DNA from: Halobacteriales archaeon SW_9_67_25 | GTDB lineage: Archaea; Halobacteriota; Halobacteria; Halobacteriales; Haloarculaceae | Assembly: GCA_003022745.1 (NCBI GenBank) | Contig: PXSU01000116.1 | Span: forward strand, 1 to 17,588 | Direction of reading: 5' to 3' | Length of the DNA: 17,588 nucleotides | Shown here: positions 1 to 6,296 of the stretch, one piece after another | How the letters are laid out: each line of letters starts with the position of its first letter | Position numbering within the stretch: position 1 is the first letter of the stretch | Notes under the pieces: model-generated | Database searches by the model: none | Seen by the model: the letters and a program-made list of their open reading frames with translations, nothing else | What the model was told of the DNA's origin: nothing | Position numbers and translations under genes: made by a program

Positions 1-91
1 CGGGTGCGAACGCCTCCGCGATCATGAGCCCGCCCCCGAGCAACGTCAACACGAGCGGGAGGTTCGCAGCCACGAAATCGACCGTTGCCAT
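1..91 (-). CDS. NfeD-like membrane protein, N-terminal fragment (cut by window edge)
   Basis: Only the first 30 codons are inside the window. Read leftward from the ATG at 91-89, they encode a short polar lead (MATVDFVAANLP) and then a hydrophobic stretch containing GGGLMIAEAFAP. A leucine-rich helix running into G-L-M-I-A-E-A-F-A-P is characteristic of the first membrane helix of NfeD-family proteins, as I know them. These are small membrane proteins, usually encoded beside an SPFH/stomatin-type protein, that help organise membrane domains. The rest of the gene, including any soluble OB-fold domain, lies off the left edge. The family call rests on this one helix. Confidence 0.6.
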   Translation of the reverse strand, partial: MATVDFVAANLPLVLTLLGGGLMIAEAFAP

Positions 92-161
92 GCGACGATT
101 GTAGGGTTGCCACCCGGATAACGCTTCGGGAGACGCACTCGACTGCCGCGTCGAACTACTG

Positions 162-935
162 GTGCTGGAACTGCTGGCGGTCCCCGTCGGCCGTCGAGCG
201 CAACTCGTCGAGGAGTTCGTTCATCCTGACGCCGGGCACATCCGCGGGCAGGTCCGCGTTCTCCAGGGCGAGGAGACACTCGGGCAACTCCGCGGGGCCG
301 GCCTCGCAGTCTACCAGTTCCCCCTCGAGGACTCCTTCGAGACCATCTACACGAAGACGGAGCTGTACGGCCACTTTGTCGGCGAGTGCGAGGCCGCAAA
401 CGAGACGGTCGCCGACACGCGGGCCGCCGTCGAGGAGGTCCGGGAGTCCGTCGAGGGCCGTGACCGGCCCCGGGTTCTGTATTACTTCTTTGGCTTTGCC
501 GCCGGCGACGGGACGTTCATCCACGACCTCGTCGAGACGGCCGGCGGCCGGAACGTCGCGGCCGAGGCCGGCGTCACGGGATACGTCGAAATCTCAGACG
601 AGGTCGTTCTCGAACAGGACCCCGAGTGGATCGTCGCCCCGAGCCACGCCGGACTGCCCGAAGGCGAACCGTTCGCCTCGACGATCGCTGTCCGGTCGAA
701 CCGGACGCTCGTCGTGGACGAGAACCTCGTGAGCCAAGCCGGGCCCCGCGTCGTCGAACCGCTCCGGGCGATGGCCGAGGCGTTCCACCCCGACACCGCC
801 GAGCGTACGTCCGCTGGGACGCCCGCCGACGCGGACACTGACGGGGGAGCACCCCTCGCCTGGCTTCTCCTCGGGGGCGTTCTCGCGGCAGCCGTTCTCG
901 TCGCTCTGGGCGTTTTCTACCGGTCCTCGCCCTAG
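162..935 (+). pseudogene. N-terminally truncated BtuF-like (cobalamin/iron ABC) substrate-binding protein
   Basis: The open frame runs from a GTG at 162 to a stop at 935 (257 residues); a stop lies upstream at 102-104. From about residue 39 (nt 276) it matches the second half of haloarchaeal BtuF-type binding proteins: a helix-turn ending AGLAVYQF, the linker region with TVADTRAAVEEV, then RPRVLYYFFGFAAGDGTF, AGGRNVAAEAGVTGY, DPEWIVAP and SQAGPRVVEPL. Such proteins capture corrinoids or iron chelates outside the cell for an ABC importer. The signal peptide and the whole N-terminal lobe (about 100 residues) are missing, and the sequence before residue 39 resembles nothing in the family. The C-terminus ends in a Thr/Asp-rich spacer and one membrane helix (about residues 228-252), an archaeal-style anchor without a visible PGF motif. 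No BtuC or BtuD gene is near. I judge it a decayed gene; a short exported protein from an unseen start is unlikely. Confidence 0.6.
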
Positions 936-973
936 AGACGGGGTCGCCGGACCGGACCGGGACTGCTCACCCC

Positions 974-1001
974 ACTCACGCCGGAGTCGGTGAGTTATTT
1001 G
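974..1001 (+). terminator. Possible hairpin terminator after the BtuF-like remnant
   Basis: ACTCAC (974-979) and GTGAGT (990-995) form a perfect 6-bp inverted repeat with a 10-base loop, followed directly by the T-rich run TATTTG. It sits 38 bases past the BtuF-like stop. The same TTATTTGTAA stretch (about 995-1004) could instead be a TATA-like element for the gene starting at 1039, so the two roles may overlap. Confidence 0.3.
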
Positions 1002-1038
1002 TAACCGCCGTGTGTGGCAACCAAGGAGCGGTACGCAC

Positions 1039-1502
1039 ATGGAAGATCGGATCAGGGTACTGCCCGACGAAACAGCGTCCCTGCGCGAGTGGCACAGGAC
1101 AGTCCGGGCGGGACACGACAGCGACTTCGCGGCCGCGAAGGAACTCGCGGGACGGCTCGGTGCGCACTACGAGAGTGGCGTCACGGAGGTGGGGTTCTGG
1201 ACGCCCGAGGTAGTCGAGGCGGGTGTCCCCCACGACGACGTCTATCTGGAGATCCTCACGCCCACTCAACCGGTCGAGGTCTTCGATTACGTCCACCCCG
1301 TCGACGGGACTGTCGTCTACTACTGCTACCGGGAGTCCCCCGACGGGGCGGGCGTGCTGTTCGTCGGGAACATGGAGGGGCCAGCCACGACGGTCCACCC
1401 GACCGACCGTGGGAACCGGCAGTCGTCACACCGGGGACTGACGCATCGCTCTCCGCTCTCACGCTCGACAACGGCGAGGCAGTCGTCTGGGTGCGCTCCT
1501 GA
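1039..1502 (+). pseudogene. Remnant of a glucosylglycerol-hydrolase-like protein (N- and C-terminal ends joined, frameshifted)
   Basis: The ATG at 1039 opens a protein beginning MEDRIRVLPDETASLREWHR, with RLGAHYESGVTEVGFWTPE following. I recall this N-terminal pattern from the long haloarchaeal proteins annotated as glucosylglycerol hydrolase. After about residue 80 (nt 1279) the sequence switches to what looks like the C-terminal beta-sandwich of such an enzyme (GVLFVGNMEGPATTV). Near 1405-1415 the frame must shift: the original frame runs on as low-quality sequence to 1554, whereas the next frame gives PWEPAVVTPGTDASLSALTL and then DNGEAVVWVRS, ending at a TGA at 1500-1502, a natural-looking C-terminus. 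The simplest reading is a large internal deletion plus a small indel. No catalytic domain remains, so it should be inactive. The family name is from memory; the two-part, two-frame structure is visible directly. Confidence 0.5.
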
Positions 1503-1581
1503 TGCTGTCGAACTGACGTTACAGTGGATCTACTCTGGTGTGAGTAACAATTAATATTCCAGCGTTTCCATCGAGTCACTC

Positions 1582-2022
1582 TCACTCGCCGGAGGGGGGT
1601 GCGGCCCGCCGGCCGAGCCACTCGTCGAGGATGAGCCGGGTCTTCGTCGAGAGCACCTCCTCGCGCTCGCGAGCCCGGGTGATGAGTTCGTTCAGGCTCG
1701 ACGTGTCGGCCGCGTCGGCCACCAGAACGATGTCCTCCTCGCCGGAGACCTGCCAGACGAAATCCACTTCCGGCCAGTCGGCCATCTCCTCGGTGACGCC
1801 CTCAGTATGGACGTTCACGTCGACATCGATCTCGACCATCGCCTTGACGTTGCCCGTCCGCGTCGCGACGGTGAACCGCTCGATGACGCCCTCCTCGATC
1901 ATCGACTCGACGCGGTTGCGGACGGTCCCCTCCGAGGTACCGATCTCGTCCGCGATCTCGGTGTAGGGAGTGCGTGCGTCCCGGCGCAACACGTCGAGTA
2001 TCTGCCTGTCGACCTCGTCCAT
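1582..2022 (-). CDS. Lrp/AsnC-family transcriptional regulator
   Basis: This 146-residue protein starts at the ATG at 2022-2020. Residues 1-50 form the AsnC-type winged helix-turn-helix (MDEVDRQILDVLRRDARTPY, then SEGTVRNRVESM), and residues about 65-140 form the RAM ligand-binding and oligomerisation domain (VEIDVDVN, VSGEEDIVLVADAAD, then STKTRLILDEWL). Lrp/AsnC proteins bind DNA as dimers or octamers and often respond to amino acids. Here it is transcribed away from carA across a roughly 100-base gap that holds a perfect palindrome, so regulation of carA and of itself is a reasonable inference. The length is normal for the family and nothing is missing. The effector amino acid cannot be told from sequence. 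Confidence 0.9.
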   Translation of the reverse strand: MDEVDRQILDVLRRDARTPYTEIADEIGTSEGTVRNRVESMIEEGVIERFTVATRTGNVKAMVEIDVDVNVHTEGVTEEMADWPEVDFVWQVSGEEDIVLVADAADTSSLNELITRAREREEVLSTKTRLILDEWLGRRAAPPSGE

Positions 2023-2059
2023 CGAGATGCGTACGTTCGCCCGGCCCTCACTTCAACGC

Positions 2060-2072
2060 TACGAAATTCGTA
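2060..2072. promoter_or_regulatory. Palindromic operator candidate between the lrp-like gene and carA
   Basis: TACGAAATTCGTA is a perfect 6-bp inverted repeat around one central base. It lies 38-50 bases upstream of the Lrp-family start and about 53 bases upstream of carA. Related TTCGTA/TCTCGTA half-sites recur at 2108-2113 and 2118-2124 in front of carA. A symmetric AT-centred site of this size fits an Lrp-type dimer, but binding by the neighbouring regulator is inferred. Confidence 0.45.
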
Positions 2073-2091
2073 ACTCGGCTTCGAAAGCAAT

Positions 2092-2098
2092 GCTTATC
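2092..2098 (+). promoter_or_regulatory. TATA-box candidate for carA
   Basis: GCTTATC is centred about 29 bases before the carA ATG at 2125. That spacing places the transcription start at or next to the start codon, the usual leaderless arrangement in haloarchaea, and no Shine-Dalgarno sequence is seen. Confidence 0.5.
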
Positions 2099-2124
2099 AG
2101 GGGGTATTTCGTACGCATCTCGTA

Positions 2125-3171
2125 ATGTCGGACGCCTACGTCGCCATCGAGGGCGAGCGCGTGGTGGAAGGACGCGCGCGCTCGCCGGGCACGACACGCG
2201 GGGAACTGGTGTTCACGACCGCCTACACGGGCTACGAGGAGAGCCTCACGGACCCGAGCTACGAGGAGCAGATCCTCACATTCTCGTACCCGCTGATCGG
2301 CAACTACGGCGTCCGAGCGGAGCGCTTCGAGTCCGACAGCGTCCAGCCAAACGGCGTGGTCGCCCGCGAGATGACCGACGACGTCGCCGAGTGGCTGAGC
2401 GAGGAGGGGGCGCCAGCGGTCGACCACGTCGACACGCGGGAGATTGTCACCGAGATCCGCGACCACGGCGCGATGAAGTGTGGCGTCGCTGCGGGCCCGG
2501 ACGCGACCGAGGCGGCCGCTCTGGAGCAACTCGGCCAGTGTCGGCACATGTCCGAGCACACCGACATCGGGGCGAAAGTCTCTGTCGGGGAGGCCCACGT
2601 CGTCAACGCCGAGGGCGAGGGCAAGCGGGTCGCGTTGCTGGACTGTGGCGCGAAGGGGTCGATCATCGACTCGCTGGTCGAGCGTGACGCCGTCGTGCAC
2701 GTCTTGCCATACGACGCCAGCGTCGACGACGTCGAGTCTGCCGACCCGGACCTCCTGTTCATCTCGAACGGGCCCGGCGACCCGGAAAACTTCGAGACGG
2801 CCGGGGCAGTCGTCGAGACCTACGTGGGTGAGAAACCCATTGCCGGCATCTGTCTCGGCCAGCAGGTCGTGGCCAGCGCCCTCGGGGGCGAGACCGAGAA
2901 GATGGAGTTCGGCCACCGCGGGGTCAACCAGCCCGTTCGTGACCTGCGGACAGACCAGGTCGTGATGACCACCCAGAACCACGGTTACACCGTCGCCGAT
3001 CCCGGCGAGAAACTCGACGTGACGCAGGTCAACGTCAACGACGACACCCCCGAGGGACTGGAAAGCGACGACCTGGGAATCATCACCCGGCAGTACCATC
3101 CCGAGGCGAATCCGGGCCCAAACGACTCGCTGACGTTCTTCGACGACGTGCTCGAACTGGCCGGCGAGTGA
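2125..3171 (+). CDS. carA: Carbamoyl-phosphate synthase, small (glutaminase) subunit
   Basis: The 348-residue product is the glutamine-hydrolysing subunit of carbamoyl-phosphate synthase. It releases ammonia that CarB uses with bicarbonate and two ATP to make carbamoyl phosphate for arginine and pyrimidine synthesis. Residues 1-145 are the CPSase small-chain N-terminal domain (GELVFTTAYTGYEESLTDPS, FSYPLIGNYG). Residues about 167-346 are a class I glutamine amidotransferase with the oxyanion motif SNGPGDP (214-220), nucleophile Cys243 in GICLGQ, and the His325/Glu327 pair in QYHPEA; HRGVNQPV and QNHGYTV are also typical. All catalytic residues are present and the length is normal. The partner gene carB is not in this window. 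The ATG follows a TATA-like box by about 29 bases. The diverging Lrp-family gene suggests amino-acid-responsive control. Confidence 0.97.
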   Translation: MSDAYVAIEGERVVEGRARSPGTTRGELVFTTAYTGYEESLTDPSYEEQILTFSYPLIGNYGVRAERFESDSVQPNGVVAREMTDDVAEWLSEEGAPAVDHVDTREIVTEIRDHGAMKCGVAAGPDATEAAALEQLGQCRHMSEHTDIGAKVSVGEAHVVNAEGEGKRVALLDCGAKGSIIDSLVERDAVVHVLPYDASVDDVESADPDLLFISNGPGDPENFETAGAVVETYVGEKPIAGICLGQQVVASALGGETEKMEFGHRGVNQPVRDLRTDQVVMTTQNHGYTVADPGEKLDVTQVNVNDDTPEGLESDDLGIITRQYHPEANPGPNDSLTFFDDVLELAGE

Positions 3172-3210
3172 CAGGGGTCGCGTGCACGGGAGACGAGGTT
3201 CCGCGAGGCG

Positions 3211-3216
3211 TTTAAC
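3211..3216 (+). promoter_or_regulatory. TATA-box candidate for the OsmC-like gene
   Basis: TTTAAC lies about 29 bases before the ATG at 3243, the spacing expected for a leaderless haloarchaeal promoter. Its survival suggests the decayed gene downstream may still be transcribed. Confidence 0.45.
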
Positions 3217-3242
3217 ACGGGACGGCCCCTACCACAGGGAGT

Positions 3243-3571
3243 ATGTCCGAGAGCGAGACAGACCTTGCGACCGAGCAGGAACCGCTGAAGGAACGCTACG
3301 AACAGGACCCGGAGGCGGCGAAGATCACGCTCACCGCCACCGGCGGAGAGCAAGACGACGTCCGGTCGTGTAGCGTCGACATCGGGCGGGCCATCTACGA
3401 GGCCGAACTCCACGAGGGTGCGGGCGGCCCGGGGACGTCGGCCTGCTCGCAACTGACCGCCCAGGCCGTCGCAGAGAATTTCGGGGTGGACGTCGACGTG
3501 AGTGTGGAGGTGACGGCGACATCGACCTGCGGGGGACGATGGGTGTCGACGACGACGCCCCCGTCGGGTTC
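3243..3571 (+). pseudogene. Broken OsmC-family peroxiredoxin-like gene
   Basis: The protein starts normally (MSESETDLATEQEPLKERY, then RSCSVDIGRA and LHEGAGGPGTSACS), the opening of haloarchaeal OsmC-like proteins. Straight after ACS (nt 3449) it jumps to QLTAQAVAENFGVDVD. The stretch usually between them, which carries a conserved cysteine in an ALVACAGVT-like helix, is missing (about 15-20 residues). Near 3512 the frame changes: the original frame becomes noise, while the -1 frame continues as GDIDLRGTMGVDDDAPVGF, the expected next strand. All OsmC similarity stops at about 3571, where the toxin homology of the opposite-strand gene begins. OsmC proteins reduce organic hydroperoxides with two cysteines; this copy lacks at least one and the whole C-terminal half, so it should be inactive. 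Confidence 0.65.
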
Positions 3572-3925
3572 GAGTCGGATGCGTTCGGGGCTACCGATGT
3601 CGTCGTATGCGCCGTCACTGGAAACGATGCGCCCTCCCGAGAGCGCGGCGTGGAACGCGTCGAACGTGTTCAGTCCCTCGTCGATATGTTCCGACGCCTG
3701 ATAGACGTCGTCCGGATCCCCGGAGTATGTCGCCAATTCGAGGATGGCCGTCACGGCCCGCTCGCGGTCGAAGGTGTACCGTTCCTCGACGAGGAGCAGT
3801 TCGATGAACGTGGCCAGCGACACCTCCAGTTTCCCCTCGTGTTCCTCGAGGAGGTGCTCGGCCCGGTCGCTCAGCCAGTCGTCGTCCGTCAACAACGCCA
3901 GCCAGAAGTCGAGGTCAGCGTACAT
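3395..3925 (-). CDS. VapC-like PIN-domain toxin with an abnormal C-terminal tail
   Basis: The start chosen is the ATG at 3925-3923, because MYADLDFWLALL is the usual PIN beginning and it overlaps the antitoxin gene by 11 bases; the frame is open upstream to 3976 but that part is antitoxin sequence. PIN toxins are metal-dependent ribonucleases that cut tRNA or rRNA. The four acidic residues expected for metal binding are visible: Asp4, Glu42 (FIELLLVEE), Asp89 (NTFDAFHAA) and Asp104 (IVSSDGAYD). The family-like part ends at about residue 120 (RIRLEP, nt 3566). A further 56 residues are simply the reverse strand of the broken OsmC-like gene, rich in Thr, Ser and Pro. The natural stop therefore seems lost at a rearrangement junction. 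Whether the toxin tolerates this tail is unknown. Confidence 0.75.
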   Translation of the reverse strand: MYADLDFWLALLTDDDWLSDRAEHLLEEHEGKLEVSLATFIELLLVEERYTFDRERAVTAILELATYSGDPDDVYQASEHIDEGLNTFDAFHAALSGGRIVSSDGAYDDIGSPERIRLEPDGGVVVDTHRPPQVDVAVTSTLTSTSTPKFSATAWAVSCEQADVPGPPAPSWSSAS

Positions 3926-4163
3926 GCTCACCCGGTTGCTCCCGTGCCTCCTCGCTGGCTGCGGCTTCGAGATCACTCAGCGACGCGTCGCGGAGTTCGT
4001 CCGTCGCGGCCGCGCGGAGTTCCGCCAGCGGATCCTCCGGGATCGGCACCAGTTTGATGCCGCTGTCCAGTTCGACCAGCCGGTACTGGTCGCCATACCG
4101 GTCGCGTACCTCTTTCGGTATCGTGACTCGCCCGCGGTCGTCAGCGCGAACTTCTCCGCCCAT
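3915..4163 (-). CDS. VapB-like AbrB-type antitoxin
   Basis: The 82-residue product begins MGGEVRADDRGRVTIPKEVR, the SpoVT/AbrB swapped-hairpin DNA-binding fold, with DSGIKLVPIPEDP completing the domain by about residue 45. The remaining Ala/Glu-rich tail (ELRDASLSDLEAAASEEARE) is where such antitoxins usually wrap and block the toxin. The gene ends inside the start of the PIN gene (11-base overlap), so the two are co-transcribed and probably translationally coupled. It would bind its own promoter together with the toxin; a double inverted repeat sits directly in front of it. Confidence 0.85.
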   Translation of the reverse strand: MGGEVRADDRGRVTIPKEVRDRYGDQYRLVELDSGIKLVPIPEDPLAELRAAATDELRDASLSDLEAAASEEAREQPGEHVR

Positions 4164-4171
4164 GTCAGGGA

Positions 4172-4201
4172 TAATATTCGGGAATATTAATATTTATTCC
4201 C
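4172..4201 (-). promoter_or_regulatory. vapBC promoter with nested inverted repeats (autoregulatory operator candidate)
   Basis: Two overlapping perfect inverted repeats lie 9-38 bases before the antitoxin ATG. TAATATTC-GG-GAATATTA spans 4172-4189, and GGGAATA with an 8-base spacer to TATTCCC spans 4180-4201. The AT-rich core (about 4183-4195) is at the distance expected for a TATA box, so a bound repressor would block TBP. This is the classic layout for AbrB-type autoregulation. It is also the most AT-rich spot in its surroundings. Confidence 0.6.
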
Positions 4202-4243
4202 AATCATTCGACCAATGTGGGAACTGTCGAACGCGGCCATCAC

Positions 4244-4259
4244 TGGCACCCGGGTGCCA
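4244..4259. promoter_or_regulatory. 16-bp perfect palindrome upstream of rlmE
   Basis: TGGCACCCGGGTGCCA is fully self-complementary with no loop. It lies between the divergent vapB and rlmE genes, 81 bases upstream of vapB and 99 upstream of rlmE. A loop-less GC palindrome is more like a dimeric protein site than a terminator. The bound protein is unknown. Confidence 0.35.
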
Positions 4260-4357
4260 TCCGATGTCCCTTTCCGCCTCGATAGCGTCCATCTTCGTAT
4301 GACTGGGGAGACACACGCCGTTTTCACGCGGAGCAGGAGGAGCGCAGTGATGGACAC

Positions 4358-5152
4358 ATGAGCGGCAAGGACGAATACTACAACAAGTCCAAACAGGAGG
4401 GCTACCGTGCCCGGTCGGCCTACAAACTCCAGCAACTGGACGAGACGGCGGGGCTGCTGGGAGAGGGACGGACCGTCGTCGACCTGGGGGCCGCGCCGGG
4501 TGGCTGGCTGCAGGTGGCGAGCGAGCGCGTCGGTCCCGGGGGCGTCGTCGTAGGCGTCGACCGCCAGCGGATCGACCCGCTCGAGGACCCGGAGGCGACC
4601 GTTCGGTACGTGCGCGGGGACCTCACAGAGAGTGAGACCGGAGACGCAGTCCGCGAGGCGGTCGCCGCGGTCACCGGCGAGGGCGGCGACCGGCCTGTCG
4701 ACGTCGTCCTCTCGGACATGGCACCGGATATGACCGGCGAGTACGACCTCGACCACGCCCGCTCGGTCCACCTCGCCCGACAGGCTCTCGACGTCGCGAC
4801 GGACCTCCTGGCTGCCGGCGGGGACCTCGCGGTGAAGGTCTTCGACGGCCGCGACCTCGCGGACCTGGAGGCCGACATCGACGAGGAGTTCGAGTACGTC
4901 CGGCAGGTCCGCCCGGAGGCCTCGCGGGACGCTTCCTCGGAGCTGTACCTCGTGGCTAAGGGGCGACTCACTGCGCCGGTTCGCGTCGGGGACGAGCGCG
5001 AGGTCGAAATCGTTGACGTCGGCAGCGAGGGCGATGGAATCGCAAAGGTCGAGGGGTACACGCTGTTCGTTCCGGACACGACGGAGGGCGAAACCGTGAC
5101 CGTCGAGGTTACCGACGTGAAACCCAGGTTCGGGTTCGCCGAGCAGGTGTAA
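4358..5152 (+). CDS. rlmE: 23S rRNA (uridine-2'-O-)methyltransferase, FtsJ/RlmE type with TRAM domain
   Basis: The 264-residue enzyme methylates the ribose of a uridine in the A-loop of 23S rRNA using S-adenosylmethionine. Residues 1-203 form the FtsJ domain: RSAYKLQQLDE, SAM motif I DLGAAPGGWLQVA, VLSDMAPD, and DLAVKVFDG. The catalytic K-D-K-E set is visible as Lys23, Asp120, Lys160 and Glu195 (SSELYLVAKG). Residues about 204-262 form a TRAM RNA-binding domain (REVEIVDVGSEGDGIAKVEG, then TVEVTDVKPRFGFAE), a fusion usual in archaeal homologues and absent from the bacterial enzyme. The length is normal and all motifs are intact. The start at 4358 gives the standard N-terminus; a GTG-ATG at 4347-4352 is out of frame and stops at once. 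It converges with menB. Confidence 0.93.
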   Translation: MSGKDEYYNKSKQEGYRARSAYKLQQLDETAGLLGEGRTVVDLGAAPGGWLQVASERVGPGGVVVGVDRQRIDPLEDPEATVRYVRGDLTESETGDAVREAVAAVTGEGGDRPVDVVLSDMAPDMTGEYDLDHARSVHLARQALDVATDLLAAGGDLAVKVFDGRDLADLEADIDEEFEYVRQVRPEASRDASSELYLVAKGRLTAPVRVGDEREVEIVDVGSEGDGIAKVEGYTLFVPDTTEGETVTVEVTDVKPRFGFAEQV

Positions 5153-5166
5153 CGGCACGTGTCCTG

Positions 5167-5179
5167 GGGCTCAGAGCCC
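5167..5179. terminator. Inverted repeat between convergent rlmE and menB
   Basis: GGGCTC-A-GAGCCC is a perfect 6-bp repeat around a single base in the 67-base gap between two genes that end facing each other. The position suits a bidirectional terminator, but there is no T-run and the one-base centre would have to open to form a loop, so the call is weak. Confidence 0.25.
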
Positions 5180-5219
5180 GCAAACTGTGCATACCCGGAG
5201 TCAAGTCCCGGCGAAACTG

Positions 5220-6161
5220 TCAGTAGTGCCAGGGGAAGTCCCGAAACTGTGGCTCGCGGTTCTCGTTGAACGCGTCCCGGCCCTCCCGGGCCTCGTCGGT
5301 CATGTAGCCCAGGCGGGTGGCCTCGCCGGCGAAGACCTGCTGGCCGACCATGCCGTCGTCGGCGAGGTTGAACGCGTACTTGAGCATCCGGATGGCCATC
5401 GGCGACTTGCGGGTGATCTCGTCGGCCCACTCCAGGGCGACCGCCTCCAGGTCCTCGTGGGGGACCACCTCGTTTACCATCCCCATCTCGGCGGCCTCGC
5501 GGGCGTCGTAGTCGCGTCCGAGGAAAAAAATCTCGCGGGCCCGCTTCTGGCCGACCTGTCGGGCGAGATACGCCGACCCGAACCCGGCGTCGAAACTGGC
5601 CACGTCCGCGTCCGTTTGCTTGAAGATGGCCTCCTCGCTGGCGACGGTCAGGTCACAGACGACGTGCAGGCTGTGGCCGCCGCCGACGGCCCACCCCGGC
5701 ACGACGCAGACGACCGGTTTCGGCATGAAGCGGATGAGTCGCTGGACTTCGAGGATGTGCAGGCGGCCGACGCCCTCGCGGGCGGGCGCCTCCTCGTCCT
5801 CGCTGGCTCGCGGTTCGTCACCGCTCGCCGATTCCGAGACGCATCGCGTCTCGCTGTACTCGTACCCGGACTCCCCGCGGATGGACTGGTCGCCGCCCGC
5901 ACAGAAGGCCCAGCCGCCGTCCTTCGGGGAGGGGCCGTTCCCGGTCAGGAGGACACAGCCGACGTCGGGCTGGCGGCGGGCGTGGTCCAGCGCCGTGTAC
6001 AGTTCGTCGACCGTCTCGGGCCGGAAGGCGTTGCGCACCGCCGGCCGGTCGAACGCGATGCGGACCGCGGGGACGTCTCCGCCGCGGTGGTAGGTGACAT
6101 CGCGGAAGTCGAACCCCTCCACCGCCCGCCAGCGCGACTCGTCGAACAGTTCCGAAACCAT
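5220..6161 (-). CDS. menB: 1,4-dihydroxy-2-naphthoyl-CoA synthase (naphthoate synthase)
   Basis: The 313-residue protein is a crotonase-fold enzyme that closes the second ring of menaquinone, turning o-succinylbenzoyl-CoA into dihydroxynaphthoyl-CoA. The start chosen is the ATG at 6161-6159 (MVSELFDESRWRAVEGF), the usual haloarchaeal beginning; the frame is open 23 codons further but that part is unconserved. Oxyanion-hole motifs are GWAFCAGGDQ and VPGWAVGGGHSLHVVCDL. The MenB-specific active-site region reads DADVASFDAGFGSAYLARQ, which separates it from ordinary enoyl-CoA hydratases. A Ser/Glu-rich surface loop precedes the second motif. The C-terminus (PQFRDFPWHY) is typical of MenB. No other men gene is in the window. 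Confidence 0.92.
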   Translation of the reverse strand: MVSELFDESRWRAVEGFDFRDVTYHRGGDVPAVRIAFDRPAVRNAFRPETVDELYTALDHARRQPDVGCVLLTGNGPSPKDGGWAFCAGGDQSIRGESGYEYSETRCVSESASGDEPRASEDEEAPAREGVGRLHILEVQRLIRFMPKPVVCVVPGWAVGGGHSLHVVCDLTVASEEAIFKQTDADVASFDAGFGSAYLARQVGQKRAREIFFLGRDYDAREAAEMGMVNEVVPHEDLEAVALEWADEITRKSPMAIRMLKYAFNLADDGMVGQQVFAGEATRLGYMTDEAREGRDAFNENREPQFRDFPWHY

Positions 6162-6182
6162 ACGGGCTGTCGGACCGGACGG

Positions 6183-6194
6183 CGCAAAAAGATT
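6183..6194 (-). promoter_or_regulatory. Weak TATA-like element for menB
   Basis: On the minus strand the T-run CTTTTTG (about 6185-6191) lies about 25-30 bases before the menB ATG, right for a leaderless promoter, although it lacks the alternating T/A character of a strong box. Confidence 0.3.
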
Positions 6195-6296
6195 CGGCGA
6201 GGAAGTCAAACTTATGTGTCCAGAAGCCACACTTTGCGTTGCTGATCCGACAGCCTCGGCACTCGGCCAGACGGCCTACGCCCCACGGCTCGACAA

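Noticed and set aside
85..732. A 215-codon open frame on the + strand overlapping the BtuF-like remnant
   Set aside because: Its product is Arg/Ser/Pro-rich with no family resemblance, the usual shadow of a GC-rich haloarchaeal gene in another frame.
2059..3099. A 346-codon minus-strand open frame opposite carA
   Set aside because: It is the mirror of carA, whose catalytic residues are all intact on the + strand.
3539..4057. A 172-codon + strand open frame starting MGVDDDAPVGF
   Set aside because: Only the first 11 codons are real (OsmC remnant). The rest is the antisense of the PIN toxin and antitoxin genes.
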